Shown here in pieces: positions 33,585 to 41,666 of a DNA stretch of 64,000 nt. Position numbers and translations under genes: made by a program. The notes beneath the pieces are model-generated. The model was not told the DNA's origin. It saw nothing but the letters and a program-made list of their open reading frames with translations, and made no database searches. The stretch's first letter is position 1, and each line of letters opens with the position of its first letter. The stretch is from Glutamicibacter uratoxydans (GTDB lineage: Bacteria; Actinomycetota; Actinomycetes; Actinomycetales; Micrococcaceae), in NCBI RefSeq assembly GCF_006539925.1, contig NZ_BJNY01000002.1, positions 248,001 through 312,000 on the forward strand, in the 5' to 3' direction.

Positions 33585-34934
33585 CTATTTCTTGGCATTA
33601 TGTACTGTCAGAAGTACGGACCCTCCAGAATCAGTGTGCGTCTGTACTGCGCTTCCTAGGGTCAGAGCGTCCCTCTGATCAAGGGTTTCTTCTGGCTCGT
33701 CCATGAGCAGTATGTCTGGTTCGTGAACAAGCACACCCGCCAGAGCTACTAGTTTTCGTTTCGACATAGGAAGCTCATAAGGATGCACGTCAGATAGATC
33801 CGTCAATGCCAGCTGTTCAAGTACTTCCTCAATTTTGCTTGCGGAGCGCCGGCCTTTGGGCAGACCGTAGCCAACGTCTCGTCGCACGGTACGTTCAAAC
33901 AACTGATCATTCGGGTTTTGCAAGAGCATCCCGACTTTGCCATTGCGAGAGAGGTTTCCTCTCATCGGAACAATCAAACCCGCCGCCGATTTCAACAAGG
34001 TCGTCTTCCCCGATCCGTTAGGACCAGTTAGTTCAACACACTCGCCTGCACGCACGTCAAGGCTGAAGTTCTCCACAATCGGAGGGCTGTTCTTTCCGTA
34101 GCCCACTGAAACGGTTTGAAACGACAATAGTATCTCACTGGTTGGCCGTGCGTAAGCTTCCACTTTTGTCCACGCATCATCGACTTTTCGGGGTGCTCCA
34201 GTCCGTATGCCACTAGCCAACGTGTTATCAGTCAGACAGAAAACCTCATCCGCCTGCGTTGACAGCTGAATGGGCTCTCGGACCAGAACGACAACCGTTT
34301 TCTCTGTCATGGTCAAGCTGCTTATTGTTTTCAGAACCGCCTTGCGTACTACTGAGTCGAGCCCAGCCAGCGGCTCATCCAACACCAGCACTTGCGGGTC
34401 ATTCATGACTAAAGCAGCCAGGGCTACTAGCCGTTCCTGGCCACCAGAAAGTTTCGCAGGATCTCTATTCAGAAGATGGGCAATACCAAACTGATTCACC
34501 ACGGACTGTAGGCGCGCTTCCATCATTTCGCGTGGCATACCTCGGTTCTCCAAAGAGAACACAAGCTCTTCTTTGACCGTCTCACGGATTCCAGAGAGGT
34601 ACTCGCCAGGATCTTGTGGAAGGAAACCAATGTGCTGCGCCCAAGCCGAAGTGTCTATCCGGGGAGAACTCACCGCTGTGTGTTCGACAGTCTGACCGTC
34701 TACGACGAGAGTCGCATCAAGGCTGTCCAGCCCTGGGCGAGGCAGCATGCCAGCCAAAATTGCCCCCAGAGTAGATTTTCCCGACCCTGAACTGCCAGTT
34801 ATTACCGTCAAGGTTCCAGGACGGAGCGCCAGCTCTAGGTCTTTGAGTATCGGTTGCTTGGCTTGGGCATACTTAAAACCCCGGAGCTTAAGATCAACTC
34901 CTGACTGCTGCTGTGCTTCTGTTTTATCGCTCAT
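33585..34934 (-). CDS. ECF transporter ATPase, two ABC domains in one chain (EcfA/CbiO-type), C-terminus short
   Basis: 449 residues. Half 1: Walker A TGSSGSGKSTLGAILAG, Q-loop GFLPQDPGEYLSG, signature LSGGQERLVALAALV, Walker B VLVLDEPLAGLD. Half 2: Walker A GPNGSGKTTLLKSAAG, MLLQNPNDQLF, Walker B ILLMDEPEETLD. The second signature reads LPMSKRKLVALAG, so the LSGGQ is lost in that half. The protein ends three residues after the putative switch His (LLTVHNAKK), about 50-60 residues earlier than typical ECF ATPases, right where the gene-poor flank begins. Start overlaps the EcfT stop by 4 bases. Confidence 0.87.
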   Translation of the reverse strand: MSDKTEAQQQSGVDLKLRGFKYAQAKQPILKDLELALRPGTLTVITGSSGSGKSTLGAILAGMLPRPGLDSLDATLVVDGQTVEHTAVSSPRIDTSAWAQHIGFLPQDPGEYLSGIRETVKEELVFSLENRGMPREMMEARLQSVVNQFGIAHLLNRDPAKLSGGQERLVALAALVMNDPQVLVLDEPLAGLDSVVRKAVLKTISSLTMTEKTVVVLVREPIQLSTQADEVFCLTDNTLASGIRTGAPRKVDDAWTKVEAYARPTSEILLSFQTVSVGYGKNSPPIVENFSLDVRAGECVELTGPNGSGKTTLLKSAAGLIVPMRGNLSRNGKVGMLLQNPNDQLFERTVRRDVGYGLPKGRRSASKIEEVLEQLALTDLSDVHPYELPMSKRKLVALAGVLVHEPDILLMDEPEETLDQRDALTLGSAVQTHTDSGGSVLLTVHNAKK

Positions 34935-35665
34935 GCTACGGCTCCGAACTGCAAACCAATCAGAATCAGCACAGGACCAATCAAAGCCAAGACGAGGGCA
35001 CTGACTCGTATCGCCCTTTGTACTCGCGAATCAGGTACAGTCCGGAGTCGACTCATGCGGGTATTGGCCGGAAAACCGCGAGCTGCCAAATGAGGCGCTC
35101 GCTTTGAGGTTTCTTCCAAAGATGAAAGCACCAACGGTACCGCCTGCATTCTTGCCTTCTGGAACCAACCCACAATACCGCGTCGGAAGTGCACATGCCG
35201 CAAGGCTTGGGCCTCGCCGATGATCTTTTGTCGTTCGGCTAATTGCGGCAATAGGAAGAGCGTTGCGGCTACCAGGTAGCCAAGCTGTGGCGGTGCCTTC
35301 GAAAGATCGATAGCTGCGACTAACTGGTGACGATCAATAATCAAGGCACACAACAAACCTGCAACAACGAGTACCGCTGTACGCAATCCAAGCGCCGTTG
35401 CTGTGGATAATCCTTCAGCTGTGAGTTTCAAGCTGCCACTTGAAGCCAACCCATGGATCAGCAGCTGCGATGCGAAGGCTGGCAGCACAATGGCGGCGGA
35501 TAGCGCGACGAGTTTCAGAATCTTTCCTGCAAAGGCAGACGCCGCCAGGCAAAGCACAATGACGGCAAGACTGACCCATACGTTGCCGATGGCTGTCGTC
35601 ACAGCGACGATGGCTATGGCAACAGATAGAACCGTGAAAGGGTGCAACTTTTGAAAGAAGGGCAT
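34931..35665 (-). CDS. ECF transporter transmembrane coupling protein (EcfT)
   Basis: 244 residues, about six hydrophobic segments. The EcfT coupling helices carry the two Ala-Arg-Gly-type motifs: GEAQALRHVHFRRG and, later, APHLAARGFPANTRM. The N-terminal LHPFTVLSVAIAIVAV opening is also typical. It couples the S component (encoded 2 bases upstream) to the ATPase (4-base overlap downstream) in the membrane. Confidence 0.9.
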   Translation of the reverse strand: MPFFQKLHPFTVLSVAIAIVAVTTAIGNVWVSLAVIVLCLAASAFAGKILKLVALSAAIVLPAFASQLLIHGLASSGSLKLTAEGLSTATALGLRTAVLVVAGLLCALIIDRHQLVAAIDLSKAPPQLGYLVAATLFLLPQLAERQKIIGEAQALRHVHFRRGIVGWFQKARMQAVPLVLSSLEETSKRAPHLAARGFPANTRMSRLRTVPDSRVQRAIRVSALVLALIGPVLILIGLQFGAVA

Positions 35666-35667
35666 GC

Positions 35668-36483
35668 TTAGGCGCTCTGCTTTGCTCCCCGCTTTCCAAG
35701 AACCTTGTAGCGGCGGACAAACTCATAGCTGTGCGAAAGCCGGCCGGGCAGGGCATAAACCAGAAGAGCAGCAATGAGGAAGACGATTGCTTTGTCCCCC
35801 GGGTCAGAGATCAATGCCTGTTTAGTAACCGCTGAGAGCAGGGAGTCGCCCATTGACCGGAATGCAGCAACTACCGCACCGGTTCCCACGCCAGAGGTGC
35901 CACCGAAAACAAACGCCGCGACAGGAGCAGATACTACGCCCACCAAGACACCTGAGACCAGGCCGGCTATTGGAGCCAAGTACACGCGGCGCACTGCCCC
36001 AAATCTTGCAGCGGTGCCTGCCAAGAAACCTACAAGCGCGGCACCAGCTGCAAAGGGCAGTACCGTCGGAGCGAACAGCGACCAGATGAGGGTTCCCAAG
36101 ACGCCAGTTGCTGCACCCGCTCGGCGGCCAGCCAAGAAACCTACAAGTACGGTGCCGATTGAATCCAGATACAGCGGCACCATAACCGAGCCAACGAACT
36201 GACCCAAGAGGATGTTCAGCGCCAGAGCCACCGGAATCAGCGTCAGGGTGGACACCGGAAGATCCGGCAGCACCGCGGCCAGAAGTAGTAGAGCGGCAAG
36301 AAGGTACGCAGCAAACGTCGCCAACGCAACGCCTTGTCCCAATCCATCGGTAAGATTCGTAGGCTGCGTAATCACGAGAGCTGCATAGGTAGCTACAAGC
36401 AGCAGGGTGCCAGCAACAGCCAGTAGATTGCGGCGCAGGGTACTTCCTGCATGCTCTTCGGCCAGAATGAGATTCGGTGACAT
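35668..36483 (-). CDS. ECF transporter substrate-binding S component
   Basis: 271 residues from the ATG at MSPNLILAE; an ATG 12 bases and a TTG 18 bases earlier are also possible, with GAGGATG between. Multiple membrane helices, and the sequence VMVPLYLDSIGTVLVGFLAGRRAGAATGVLGTLIW, a stretch conserved in the group of vitamin/nucleoside-type S components with a long N-terminal arm. The gene follows a nucleoside hydrolase on the same strand, so the ligand may be a nucleoside, base or a thiamine/pyrimidine-like compound (inference). Confidence 0.82.
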   Translation of the reverse strand: MSPNLILAEEHAGSTLRRNLLAVAGTLLLVATYAALVITQPTNLTDGLGQGVALATFAAYLLAALLLLAAVLPDLPVSTLTLIPVALALNILLGQFVGSVMVPLYLDSIGTVLVGFLAGRRAGAATGVLGTLIWSLFAPTVLPFAAGAALVGFLAGTAARFGAVRRVYLAPIAGLVSGVLVGVVSAPVAAFVFGGTSGVGTGAVVAAFRSMGDSLLSAVTKQALISDPGDKAIVFLIAALLVYALPGRLSHSYEFVRRYKVLGKRGAKQSA

Positions 36484-36530
36484 GGTGGAGATCATCCTCA
36501 AAGGAATCGGTATTTCGGCTCTGCGTGTTC

Positions 36531-36588
36531 AGCTAGAGCACTCGCTACACGGGCCTATGTCACCTTGGCCCGGTATATGAGTCTAGCT
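36531..36588 (-). other. Nested stem structure in the leader of the ECF genes
   Basis: AGCTAGA (36531-36537) pairs with TCTAGCT (36582-36588), enclosing CGGGCC (36550-36555) paired with GGCCCG (36567-36572). It fills most of the 112-base gap between the nucleoside hydrolase stop and the S-component start. It could be a terminator/attenuator or a small structured RNA. Confidence 0.4.
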
Positions 36589-36613
36589 CACCACCCACTC
36601 TTGAAGTTTGAAG

Positions 36614-37687
36614 TCATGCGTTTCGGGCCATTCTTGCCAGCTTTTCCTTCAGCTCCGCGAATCCCTGAACTGGATCATTCCTACTGACTATTCGAGCGTT
36701 ATTAGGCTTGCCCCACAGGCCTCGAAAATCTGCGACAGTCGTGCCGAACAAGAGCTTCGAATCGGTCTCAACATCCACGTTGGCAGGGAGCACTTCGTAG
36801 TTCAGTGTTCCTGCGGCAACGCCTGCAGCGAAGTAGTCATGGACGTGGGCTATATATCCCTGGTTATAGGCTCGGTGGAATTCAAAATAGAAGCGAAGTG
36901 CATCAGAAAGGTATCTAATCAACGGGTTTAATGTGGTGCTGCGGGTACCTTCCACATCCACTGCCCGAACGTGTTCCTCAGCTTCTCCTGCAGCCAGCGC
37001 CAATTCGTTGACGAACTGCGGCTGCATTTCAAATCGTTCGGTGGTATCCAGAGAGCAGACTATCGGAAGCTTGCTTTCATCCAGCCCCTGCTGTGCCGCC
37101 GAGGTATACGCCGCATACACTTCTGCCGCCGCGTGTGGATCCACGTGGGTGTTCCACTCGGCTGTTGGAGTCGTATTGCCCTGGTAATAGAAGGCGCCAC
37201 CCATAATGACCACCTTGCGCAGCATCCAGGGAAGCCTCGGCTCCTTGCGCAAAGCCAGAGCAAAGTTGGTCAGCGGTGCGCAGAGCAGTGCCGTCAGCTC
37301 GCCGGGATTCTCTCTTGCCGCATCGATCCAGAAGTCAATCGCGTCCGGAGCTTCACCGCTCTTCAAGGCACCAGGATCAGGCAGGATCGCGTAGCCAACG
37401 CCCTGCGGGCCGTGCGTTTCTTCCGTAGTGACCAGTGGAATCTGCAGCGGCTTGCGTGCACCAATCAACACCGGGACCTGCGGTCGGCCGCAAAGCTCCA
37501 GCAATGCTCGATTGTTTGCGGCCACTTGGTCCGCGGTAACGTTACCGGGAGTGCTGGTAACAGCAACAATCTCTACATGATCGCAAGCACACAAGTACGC
37601 GAGCGCCAGTGCATCATCTATCCCTGTGTCGTTGTCGACCAAGAGGCGAACTCGTTCAGGTGTTTTACCTTCGACTTCTTCTGCCAC
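36614..37687 (-). CDS. Ribonucleoside hydrolase (IunH/URH family)
   Basis: 357 residues from a GTG with CGAGGAG 8 bases upstream. The calcium/ribose motif RLLVDNDTGIDDALALAYL (DxDxxxDD) opens the protein; VTSTPGNVTADQVAANNRALLELCG, VIMGGAFYYQGNTTPTAEWNTHVDPHAA (NxxxDPxAA) and a C-terminal HDYFAAG complete the family pattern. It splits the N-glycosidic bond of nucleosides to base and ribose in the cytoplasm. It heads the direction of the ECF transporter genes and probably processes the imported nucleoside. Confidence 0.92.
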   Translation of the reverse strand: MAEEVEGKTPERVRLLVDNDTGIDDALALAYLCACDHVEIVAVTSTPGNVTADQVAANNRALLELCGRPQVPVLIGARKPLQIPLVTTEETHGPQGVGYAILPDPGALKSGEAPDAIDFWIDAARENPGELTALLCAPLTNFALALRKEPRLPWMLRKVVIMGGAFYYQGNTTPTAEWNTHVDPHAAAEVYAAYTSAAQQGLDESKLPIVCSLDTTERFEMQPQFVNELALAAGEAEEHVRAVDVEGTRSTTLNPLIRYLSDALRFYFEFHRAYNQGYIAHVHDYFAAGVAAGTLNYEVLPANVDVETDSKLLFGTTVADFRGLWGKPNNARIVSRNDPVQGFAELKEKLARMARNA

Positions 37688-37882
37688 GTACTTGCTCCTC
37701 GAAATTCGGCGTCATTGCTATTCTGCCCCGCGAATGATCTGCAACCCGACGAAATAGCATTTGATTGATACGCGCCCGATTGTAGTTCGATATGGGTGCC
37801 ACAAAGCGCTCGTGGAACAATCCCCTCAGAGGGAAACACCGGGAAAATAGTCGAGTTCCTTCCTGTAAGGAGGCAAAAGCCA

Positions 37883-39109
37883 GTGTCTGCAGCGTCGCAG
37901 CAAGCCCATCCACGCACCAATGCCGCGTGGATTATCATCGTGGCAGCAGGGGTGATGGCTGGACTCCACATTTGGAAGCTCTCCCCTGCACTGCCGGTGA
38001 TTCAGGAACAGCTAGGGTTCTCGCTGCTGTTTGCCGGCACCCTGCTTGGCGTAGTCCAGGTAGCCGGCATGGTGGGAGGCCTGGTCATCTCGCTGCTGGC
38101 CGAGGTGATCTCGCAGCGAAGAACACTGCTGCTCGGGTTGGTGCTCCTGGCAGTTGGATCAGCTCTTGGAGCGTTCTCTCCTAATGCCGGCGTCCTTCTG
38201 GCCACAAGAATCCTTGAGGGAGCCGGCGTCATCATGACCACGGTGATGGGACCCGGACTGGTGCGTCTGCACGCGCCGCTGAAGAATATGAATATGGCGG
38301 TGGGCTGGTGGGCGGCCTACATGGGCATGGCAACCTTCGCAGGCGTCTTCAGCACGGCCCTGGTACTCCAGCATCTTTTATGGACCACGTGGTGGCTAAT
38401 TCTTGCGGTGCTGACACTGCTCCCGATTCCGCTGGTGCTCAGGTTCGTCAGCGCAGATCAGCCTGCCGGCGCCGTGCGCATGCGCGAAGCCGCACAGCGC
38501 ATTGCCATCACCGCCAGGTCCCCAAGGGTGTGGGTCAGCGGCCTGATCTTCGGCTGCTACACAGTCCAGTGGATGGCGGTGATCGGGTTCCTCCCCACCA
38601 TCTACGAAGGCTTTGGATTATCTCCGGTGGCAGGCGGTTTCATCTCCGCCACAGTTGGCGGGCTGAATGCCGTGGGCGCCATTATCAGTGGAAGCTTGCT
38701 GCACCGCAGGGTCAACGGCAAGACGCTGCTGATCGTCGGGTTTATCCTCATGGCGGCGACATCCACACTGACCTTTATCTTCAACTACCCAGCGCAGCTG
38801 TTGTGGATCCAGATGATTGCCGTGGGACTGTTCTCGCTGAGCGGCGCCACGATCCCCACCACCATGACTCGCGTAGCAGTAGACCTCGCCCCGATTGGCG
38901 GTTCAGCGCCTGCCTCGATGGGCTTGATTCAGCAGATCTTCAACGTCGGAAACTTCACGGGGCCAATGCTCCTTGCCGCCATGGCAACGCTGACAGGCGG
39001 GTGGAATTCGACCTGGTGGATGACCTGCAGCTTTGCCCTGATCGGAATCCTGCTGACCTTGGGTCTTGCCCGCAAGAACTCACCTTTTGCGCAGATGAAT
39101 GCGCACTAA
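37883..39109 (+). CDS. MFS transporter, CynX/NimT-like
   Basis: 408 residues from a GTG with AAGGAGG 9 bases upstream; an in-frame GTG 87 bases earlier lacks a ribosome site. Twelve hydrophobic segments; TM1-2 with WKLSPALPVIQEQLGFSLLFAGTLLGVV and loop SLLAEVISQRRTLLLG; second half starts WVSGLIFGCYTVQWMAVIGFLPTIY. The pattern is that of the CynX/NimT (cyanate/nitroimidazole) carriers. The leader at 37780-37866 holds a small CCCTCAGAGGG inverted repeat but no riboswitch I can name. Substrate unknown. Confidence 0.8.
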   Translation: MSAASQQAHPRTNAAWIIIVAAGVMAGLHIWKLSPALPVIQEQLGFSLLFAGTLLGVVQVAGMVGGLVISLLAEVISQRRTLLLGLVLLAVGSALGAFSPNAGVLLATRILEGAGVIMTTVMGPGLVRLHAPLKNMNMAVGWWAAYMGMATFAGVFSTALVLQHLLWTTWWLILAVLTLLPIPLVLRFVSADQPAGAVRMREAAQRIAITARSPRVWVSGLIFGCYTVQWMAVIGFLPTIYEGFGLSPVAGGFISATVGGLNAVGAIISGSLLHRRVNGKTLLIVGFILMAATSTLTFIFNYPAQLLWIQMIAVGLFSLSGATIPTTMTRVAVDLAPIGGSAPASMGLIQQIFNVGNFTGPMLLAAMATLTGGWNSTWWMTCSFALIGILLTLGLARKNSPFAQMNAH

Positions 39110-39115
39110 CACTGG

Positions 39116-39634
39116 TCAGCTGGCGTCAGGTGACTCGCGCTGATCAAGGGTCAGCTGTAAGAACGCCAGATCCAGCCAGCGTCCGAATTTCTGCCCCACC
39201 TGCTTGAGCAGGCCTACTTGTTCAAAGCCGAGCTTCTCGTGAAGTTTGATGGAGCCGACATTCTGCGCTTCGACACCGGCAACCATCGCATGAAGCCCGG
39301 CAGTTTTAGCCTCCTGGATCAATGCGATCATCAGTTCTTTGCCTACGCCTTTGCCCTGCTGGTCCGAACGAACGTACACGGAATGCTCCACCGTCAGTCG
39401 GTATCCTTCTTTCGCCCGCCAGGGACCATAGCTGGCGAACCCCACCACATCTTGGATTTCATCCACTGCAACGAATACCGGGAATCCCGACTGAGTCCGT
39501 TCATCCAGCCATTGCTCGCGGTCGGCAACGTCAGCCGTCGATTCCGTCCAGATTGCGGTGGTGTTCACGACTGCATCGTTGTGGATGGCGGTAACTGCCG
39601 GCATATCCTCGATGCGTGCCGCACGAATCTTCAT
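39116..39634 (-). CDS. GNAT N-acetyltransferase, phosphinothricin/MnaT-like
   Basis: 172 residues, the standard size of the PAT/MnaT group. Start IRAARIEDMPAVTAIHNDAVVNTTAIW, then VVGFASYGPWRAKEGYRLTVEHSVYVRSD, the acetyl-CoA loop QQGKGVGKELMIALIQEA and GVEAQNVGSIKLHEKLGFEQVG. Members acetylate the amino group of L-amino acid analogues such as methionine sulfoximine or phosphinothricin. Convergent with the MFS gene, separated by 6 bases; 28 bases after the XRE-cupin gene on the same strand, so likely co-expressed with that regulator. Confidence 0.9.
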   Translation of the reverse strand: MKIRAARIEDMPAVTAIHNDAVVNTTAIWTESTADVADREQWLDERTQSGFPVFVAVDEIQDVVGFASYGPWRAKEGYRLTVEHSVYVRSDQQGKGVGKELMIALIQEAKTAGLHAMVAGVEAQNVGSIKLHEKLGFEQVGLLKQVGQKFGRWLDLAFLQLTLDQRESPDAS

Positions 39635-39662
39635 GTTGTGTCCTTGCTCTGCTGTGGCTGTT

Positions 39663-40229
39663 TTAGAGGGTTGGCTTCATTTTGTTCAGCACCACAAGAT
39701 AGCGGCAGCTCCTGCCGCCAGGATTGCTGAAGGTGCAGTCTGCGGCAGCGCCTAACTGCAGGCAGTCCCCCGCCGATAATTCATGGATTTCATCTCCTTC
39801 GCGGAAGCGCAGCTTCCCGGAGACGACCCAGATCTGCTGATCCGTGAATTGGTAAGCAGCCTGCGGATAGCTGACTTCGGCTCCTGCAGGAAGAACGATT
39901 TCAACCAGTTCCAGCGACGGGCTGGATGCCGGAGAGATCGCCCTTCTCGTGTAGCCGGTCTCCGGATCCGTCCACAGCGCCTGCTCCCCAGCGCGGCTGA
40001 CGCGTTCCTGGTTTCCCTCAGCCTGCACTATGAGTTCGGAGAGCGTCAGCCCGAAAGCCGTTGCCAGCTTTGAAAGCAGGACTGCTGTGGGCTGGGCTTC
40101 GGATCGCTCGATTTTGGAGATCATTGCGCGAGATACCCCGCTGAGCTCTGCCAGCGCCTCAACCGTCAACGACCTGTTCATCCTCGCGGTTTTCACCGCC
40201 CAGGCAAGCCCCATGCTCAATTCATCCAT
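39663..40229 (-). CDS. XRE-family regulator with C-terminal cupin domain
   Basis: 188 residues from the second ATG, which has GGGG 7 bases upstream; an ATG 12 bases earlier is the alternative. N-terminal HTH: AVKTARMNRSLTVEALAELSGVSRAMISKIERSEAQPTAVLLSKLATAFG. C-terminal cupin: LVEIVLPAGAEVSYPQA, QQIWVVSGKLRFREGDEIHEL, SAGDCLQLGA. Such regulators sense a small ligand through the cupin and repress nearby genes and themselves. It precedes the acetyltransferase gene. Palindromic CACTATAGTG in front of it is a probable autoregulatory site. Confidence 0.9.
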   Translation of the reverse strand: MDELSMGLAWAVKTARMNRSLTVEALAELSGVSRAMISKIERSEAQPTAVLLSKLATAFGLTLSELIVQAEGNQERVSRAGEQALWTDPETGYTRRAISPASSPSLELVEIVLPAGAEVSYPQAAYQFTDQQIWVVSGKLRFREGDEIHELSAGDCLQLGAAADCTFSNPGGRSCRYLVVLNKMKPTL

Positions 40230-40242
40230 CAATAACCCCATG

Positions 40243-40272
40243 CCACTATAGTGATCAATAATTCCACTATAT
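40243..40272. promoter_or_regulatory. Candidate operator: palindrome CACTATAGTG plus repeated CCACTATA
   Basis: CACTATAGTG at 40244-40253 is a perfect 10-bp palindrome touching the start region of the XRE-cupin gene. CCACTATA occurs at 40243 and again at 40264, 21 bp apart, i.e. two helical turns on one DNA face. This fits a dimer-of-dimers operator for autoregulation. Confidence 0.5.
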
Positions 40273-40498
40273 AAGATCTATTGCTTCACCTGATCCCAGC
40301 GTTTCAACAGCGCGAGCGACACGCCATCGCCACCACTCGCCATTTCAAGATCCACAGCAGTTTCATCTGCGAAGAAAAAACGTAAGCACTGCGCGAAACA
40401 TCCGGTGCATTGATTGCTTTACCTTCAGACTCATGATTAAGTGACCTACATCACGCGTGCGATGGGGATCTGCAGCGTCACAACCAGAAAGCGATTTA

Positions 40499-41575
40499 AT
40501 GACTACCAAGCACACAAGCATGAGCTCCTCCGTTCTCAAGAAGCTCACTTGCGGTACTGCTGCGGCAGCCTTAATGATCGGGCTCTCCGGAGCCCCTGCT
40601 TCCGCCGTCGGCAACGGTCCGGACTACAACGGCAACGAAACCATCAACACTTCCATCCTGCATACCTATGACTCGATGGCCGCAGAACTGCGCAAGCAGG
40701 ATGCAAAACAGCCGGCAATGGAGCTGGATGTCATCGGCCAGTCCGTCAAGGGCCGCGACCTGTTCGTAGCCAAGTACCTCTCCGACCCTGCAAACCCAAC
40801 GGTGCTGTTCCTGACCCAGCAGCATGGCAATGAACAGCTGACCACCGAAGGCGCGCTGGAGGTTATCAAGCATCTGGGCACCGGGCGGATGAAGGATACC
40901 CTCAAGAACATCAATATCCTGGTCGTCCCAATGCTCAACCCGGACGGCGCCATGGGAGACGTGGACTTCGACCTCGGCGACTACCTGGCCTCTGGCGACC
41001 GCCACCTCACCCGCTACAACGCGAACAACGTCGACATCAACCGAGACCACGTCGCGAAGACCCAGCCTGAAATCCAGGCACTGCACAACAACGTGCTTTC
41101 CGCCTACGACATCGACTACATGATCGATCTTCACCACCAGGGAACCCGTTCGGCAGTGGATGGAAAGCTGGTCTCCGGATCCATCCTCTACCCCACCACG
41201 CCTGACGTGAAGCCTGAAGTGCTCGAGGGCTCCAAGCGCTTGGGCTCCATCGTCTACCAGAACGTGGATGGCACCGGCTGGGGCCACCTGGGCAAGTATG
41301 CGGGCGGCACCGCCAACACGATCGCCCGCAACGGCATCGCGGCGGAATACGACATCTCCACACTGCTCTTCGAGATGCGCGGCATGAGCGACCACAGCAA
41401 CCCGGGATCAGTCCTGGGCCAGAAGTCCAACGGCTACCTTCGCCAGCAGACCATCCTGACCTTGGAGAGCGTCATCAAGGCGATCTCCGACGGCTCGGTG
41501 GAAACTGCAGATACTTCCTTCTGGGACACCCTCCCAGAGCAGGAATACCTGCCCAACACCAAAACCGATGAGTAG
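40499..41575 (+). CDS. Secreted M14-family zinc carboxypeptidase
   Basis: 358 residues from an ATG with AGAAAG upstream. A Sec signal peptide (KKLTCGTAAAALMIGLSGAPASA) ends in AxA. The catalytic domain has zinc ligands in TQQHGNEQL (HxxE) and the third His in MIDLHHQG, NPDGAMGDVD, NVDINRDH (substrate Asn-Arg) and the catalytic Glu region LLFEMRGMSD. M14 carboxypeptidases remove C-terminal residues from peptides outside the cell. Mature N-terminus lies near VGNGPDYNGN. It is a single gene with its own terminator. Confidence 0.88.
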   Translation: MTTKHTSMSSSVLKKLTCGTAAAALMIGLSGAPASAVGNGPDYNGNETINTSILHTYDSMAAELRKQDAKQPAMELDVIGQSVKGRDLFVAKYLSDPANPTVLFLTQQHGNEQLTTEGALEVIKHLGTGRMKDTLKNINILVVPMLNPDGAMGDVDFDLGDYLASGDRHLTRYNANNVDINRDHVAKTQPEIQALHNNVLSAYDIDYMIDLHHQGTRSAVDGKLVSGSILYPTTPDVKPEVLEGSKRLGSIVYQNVDGTGWGHLGKYAGGTANTIARNGIAAEYDISTLLFEMRGMSDHSNPGSVLGQKSNGYLRQQTILTLESVIKAISDGSVETADTSFWDTLPEQEYLPNTKTDE

Positions 41576-41599
41576 GCTCTGACCTAGCCAAGCAGGACA

Positions 41600-41642
41600 G
41601 AAGGCGGCGGTGCAACGGATTCTCTGTTGCACCGCCGCCTTC
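41600..41642. terminator. Terminator between M14 peptidase and formate-THF ligase genes
   Basis: 17-base perfect arms (41600-41616 and 41626-41642) in the gap of convergent genes. They are followed by GTTCCT repeated three times (41645-41662). Confidence 0.85.
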
Positions 41643-41666
41643 GCGTTCCTGTTCCTGTTCCTGTTT

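Noticed and set aside
37780-37866. Possible riboswitch in the leader of the CynX-like transporter
   Set aside because: Only a small CCCTCAGAGGG stem; I could not match guanidine, purine, TPP or SAM consensus elements.
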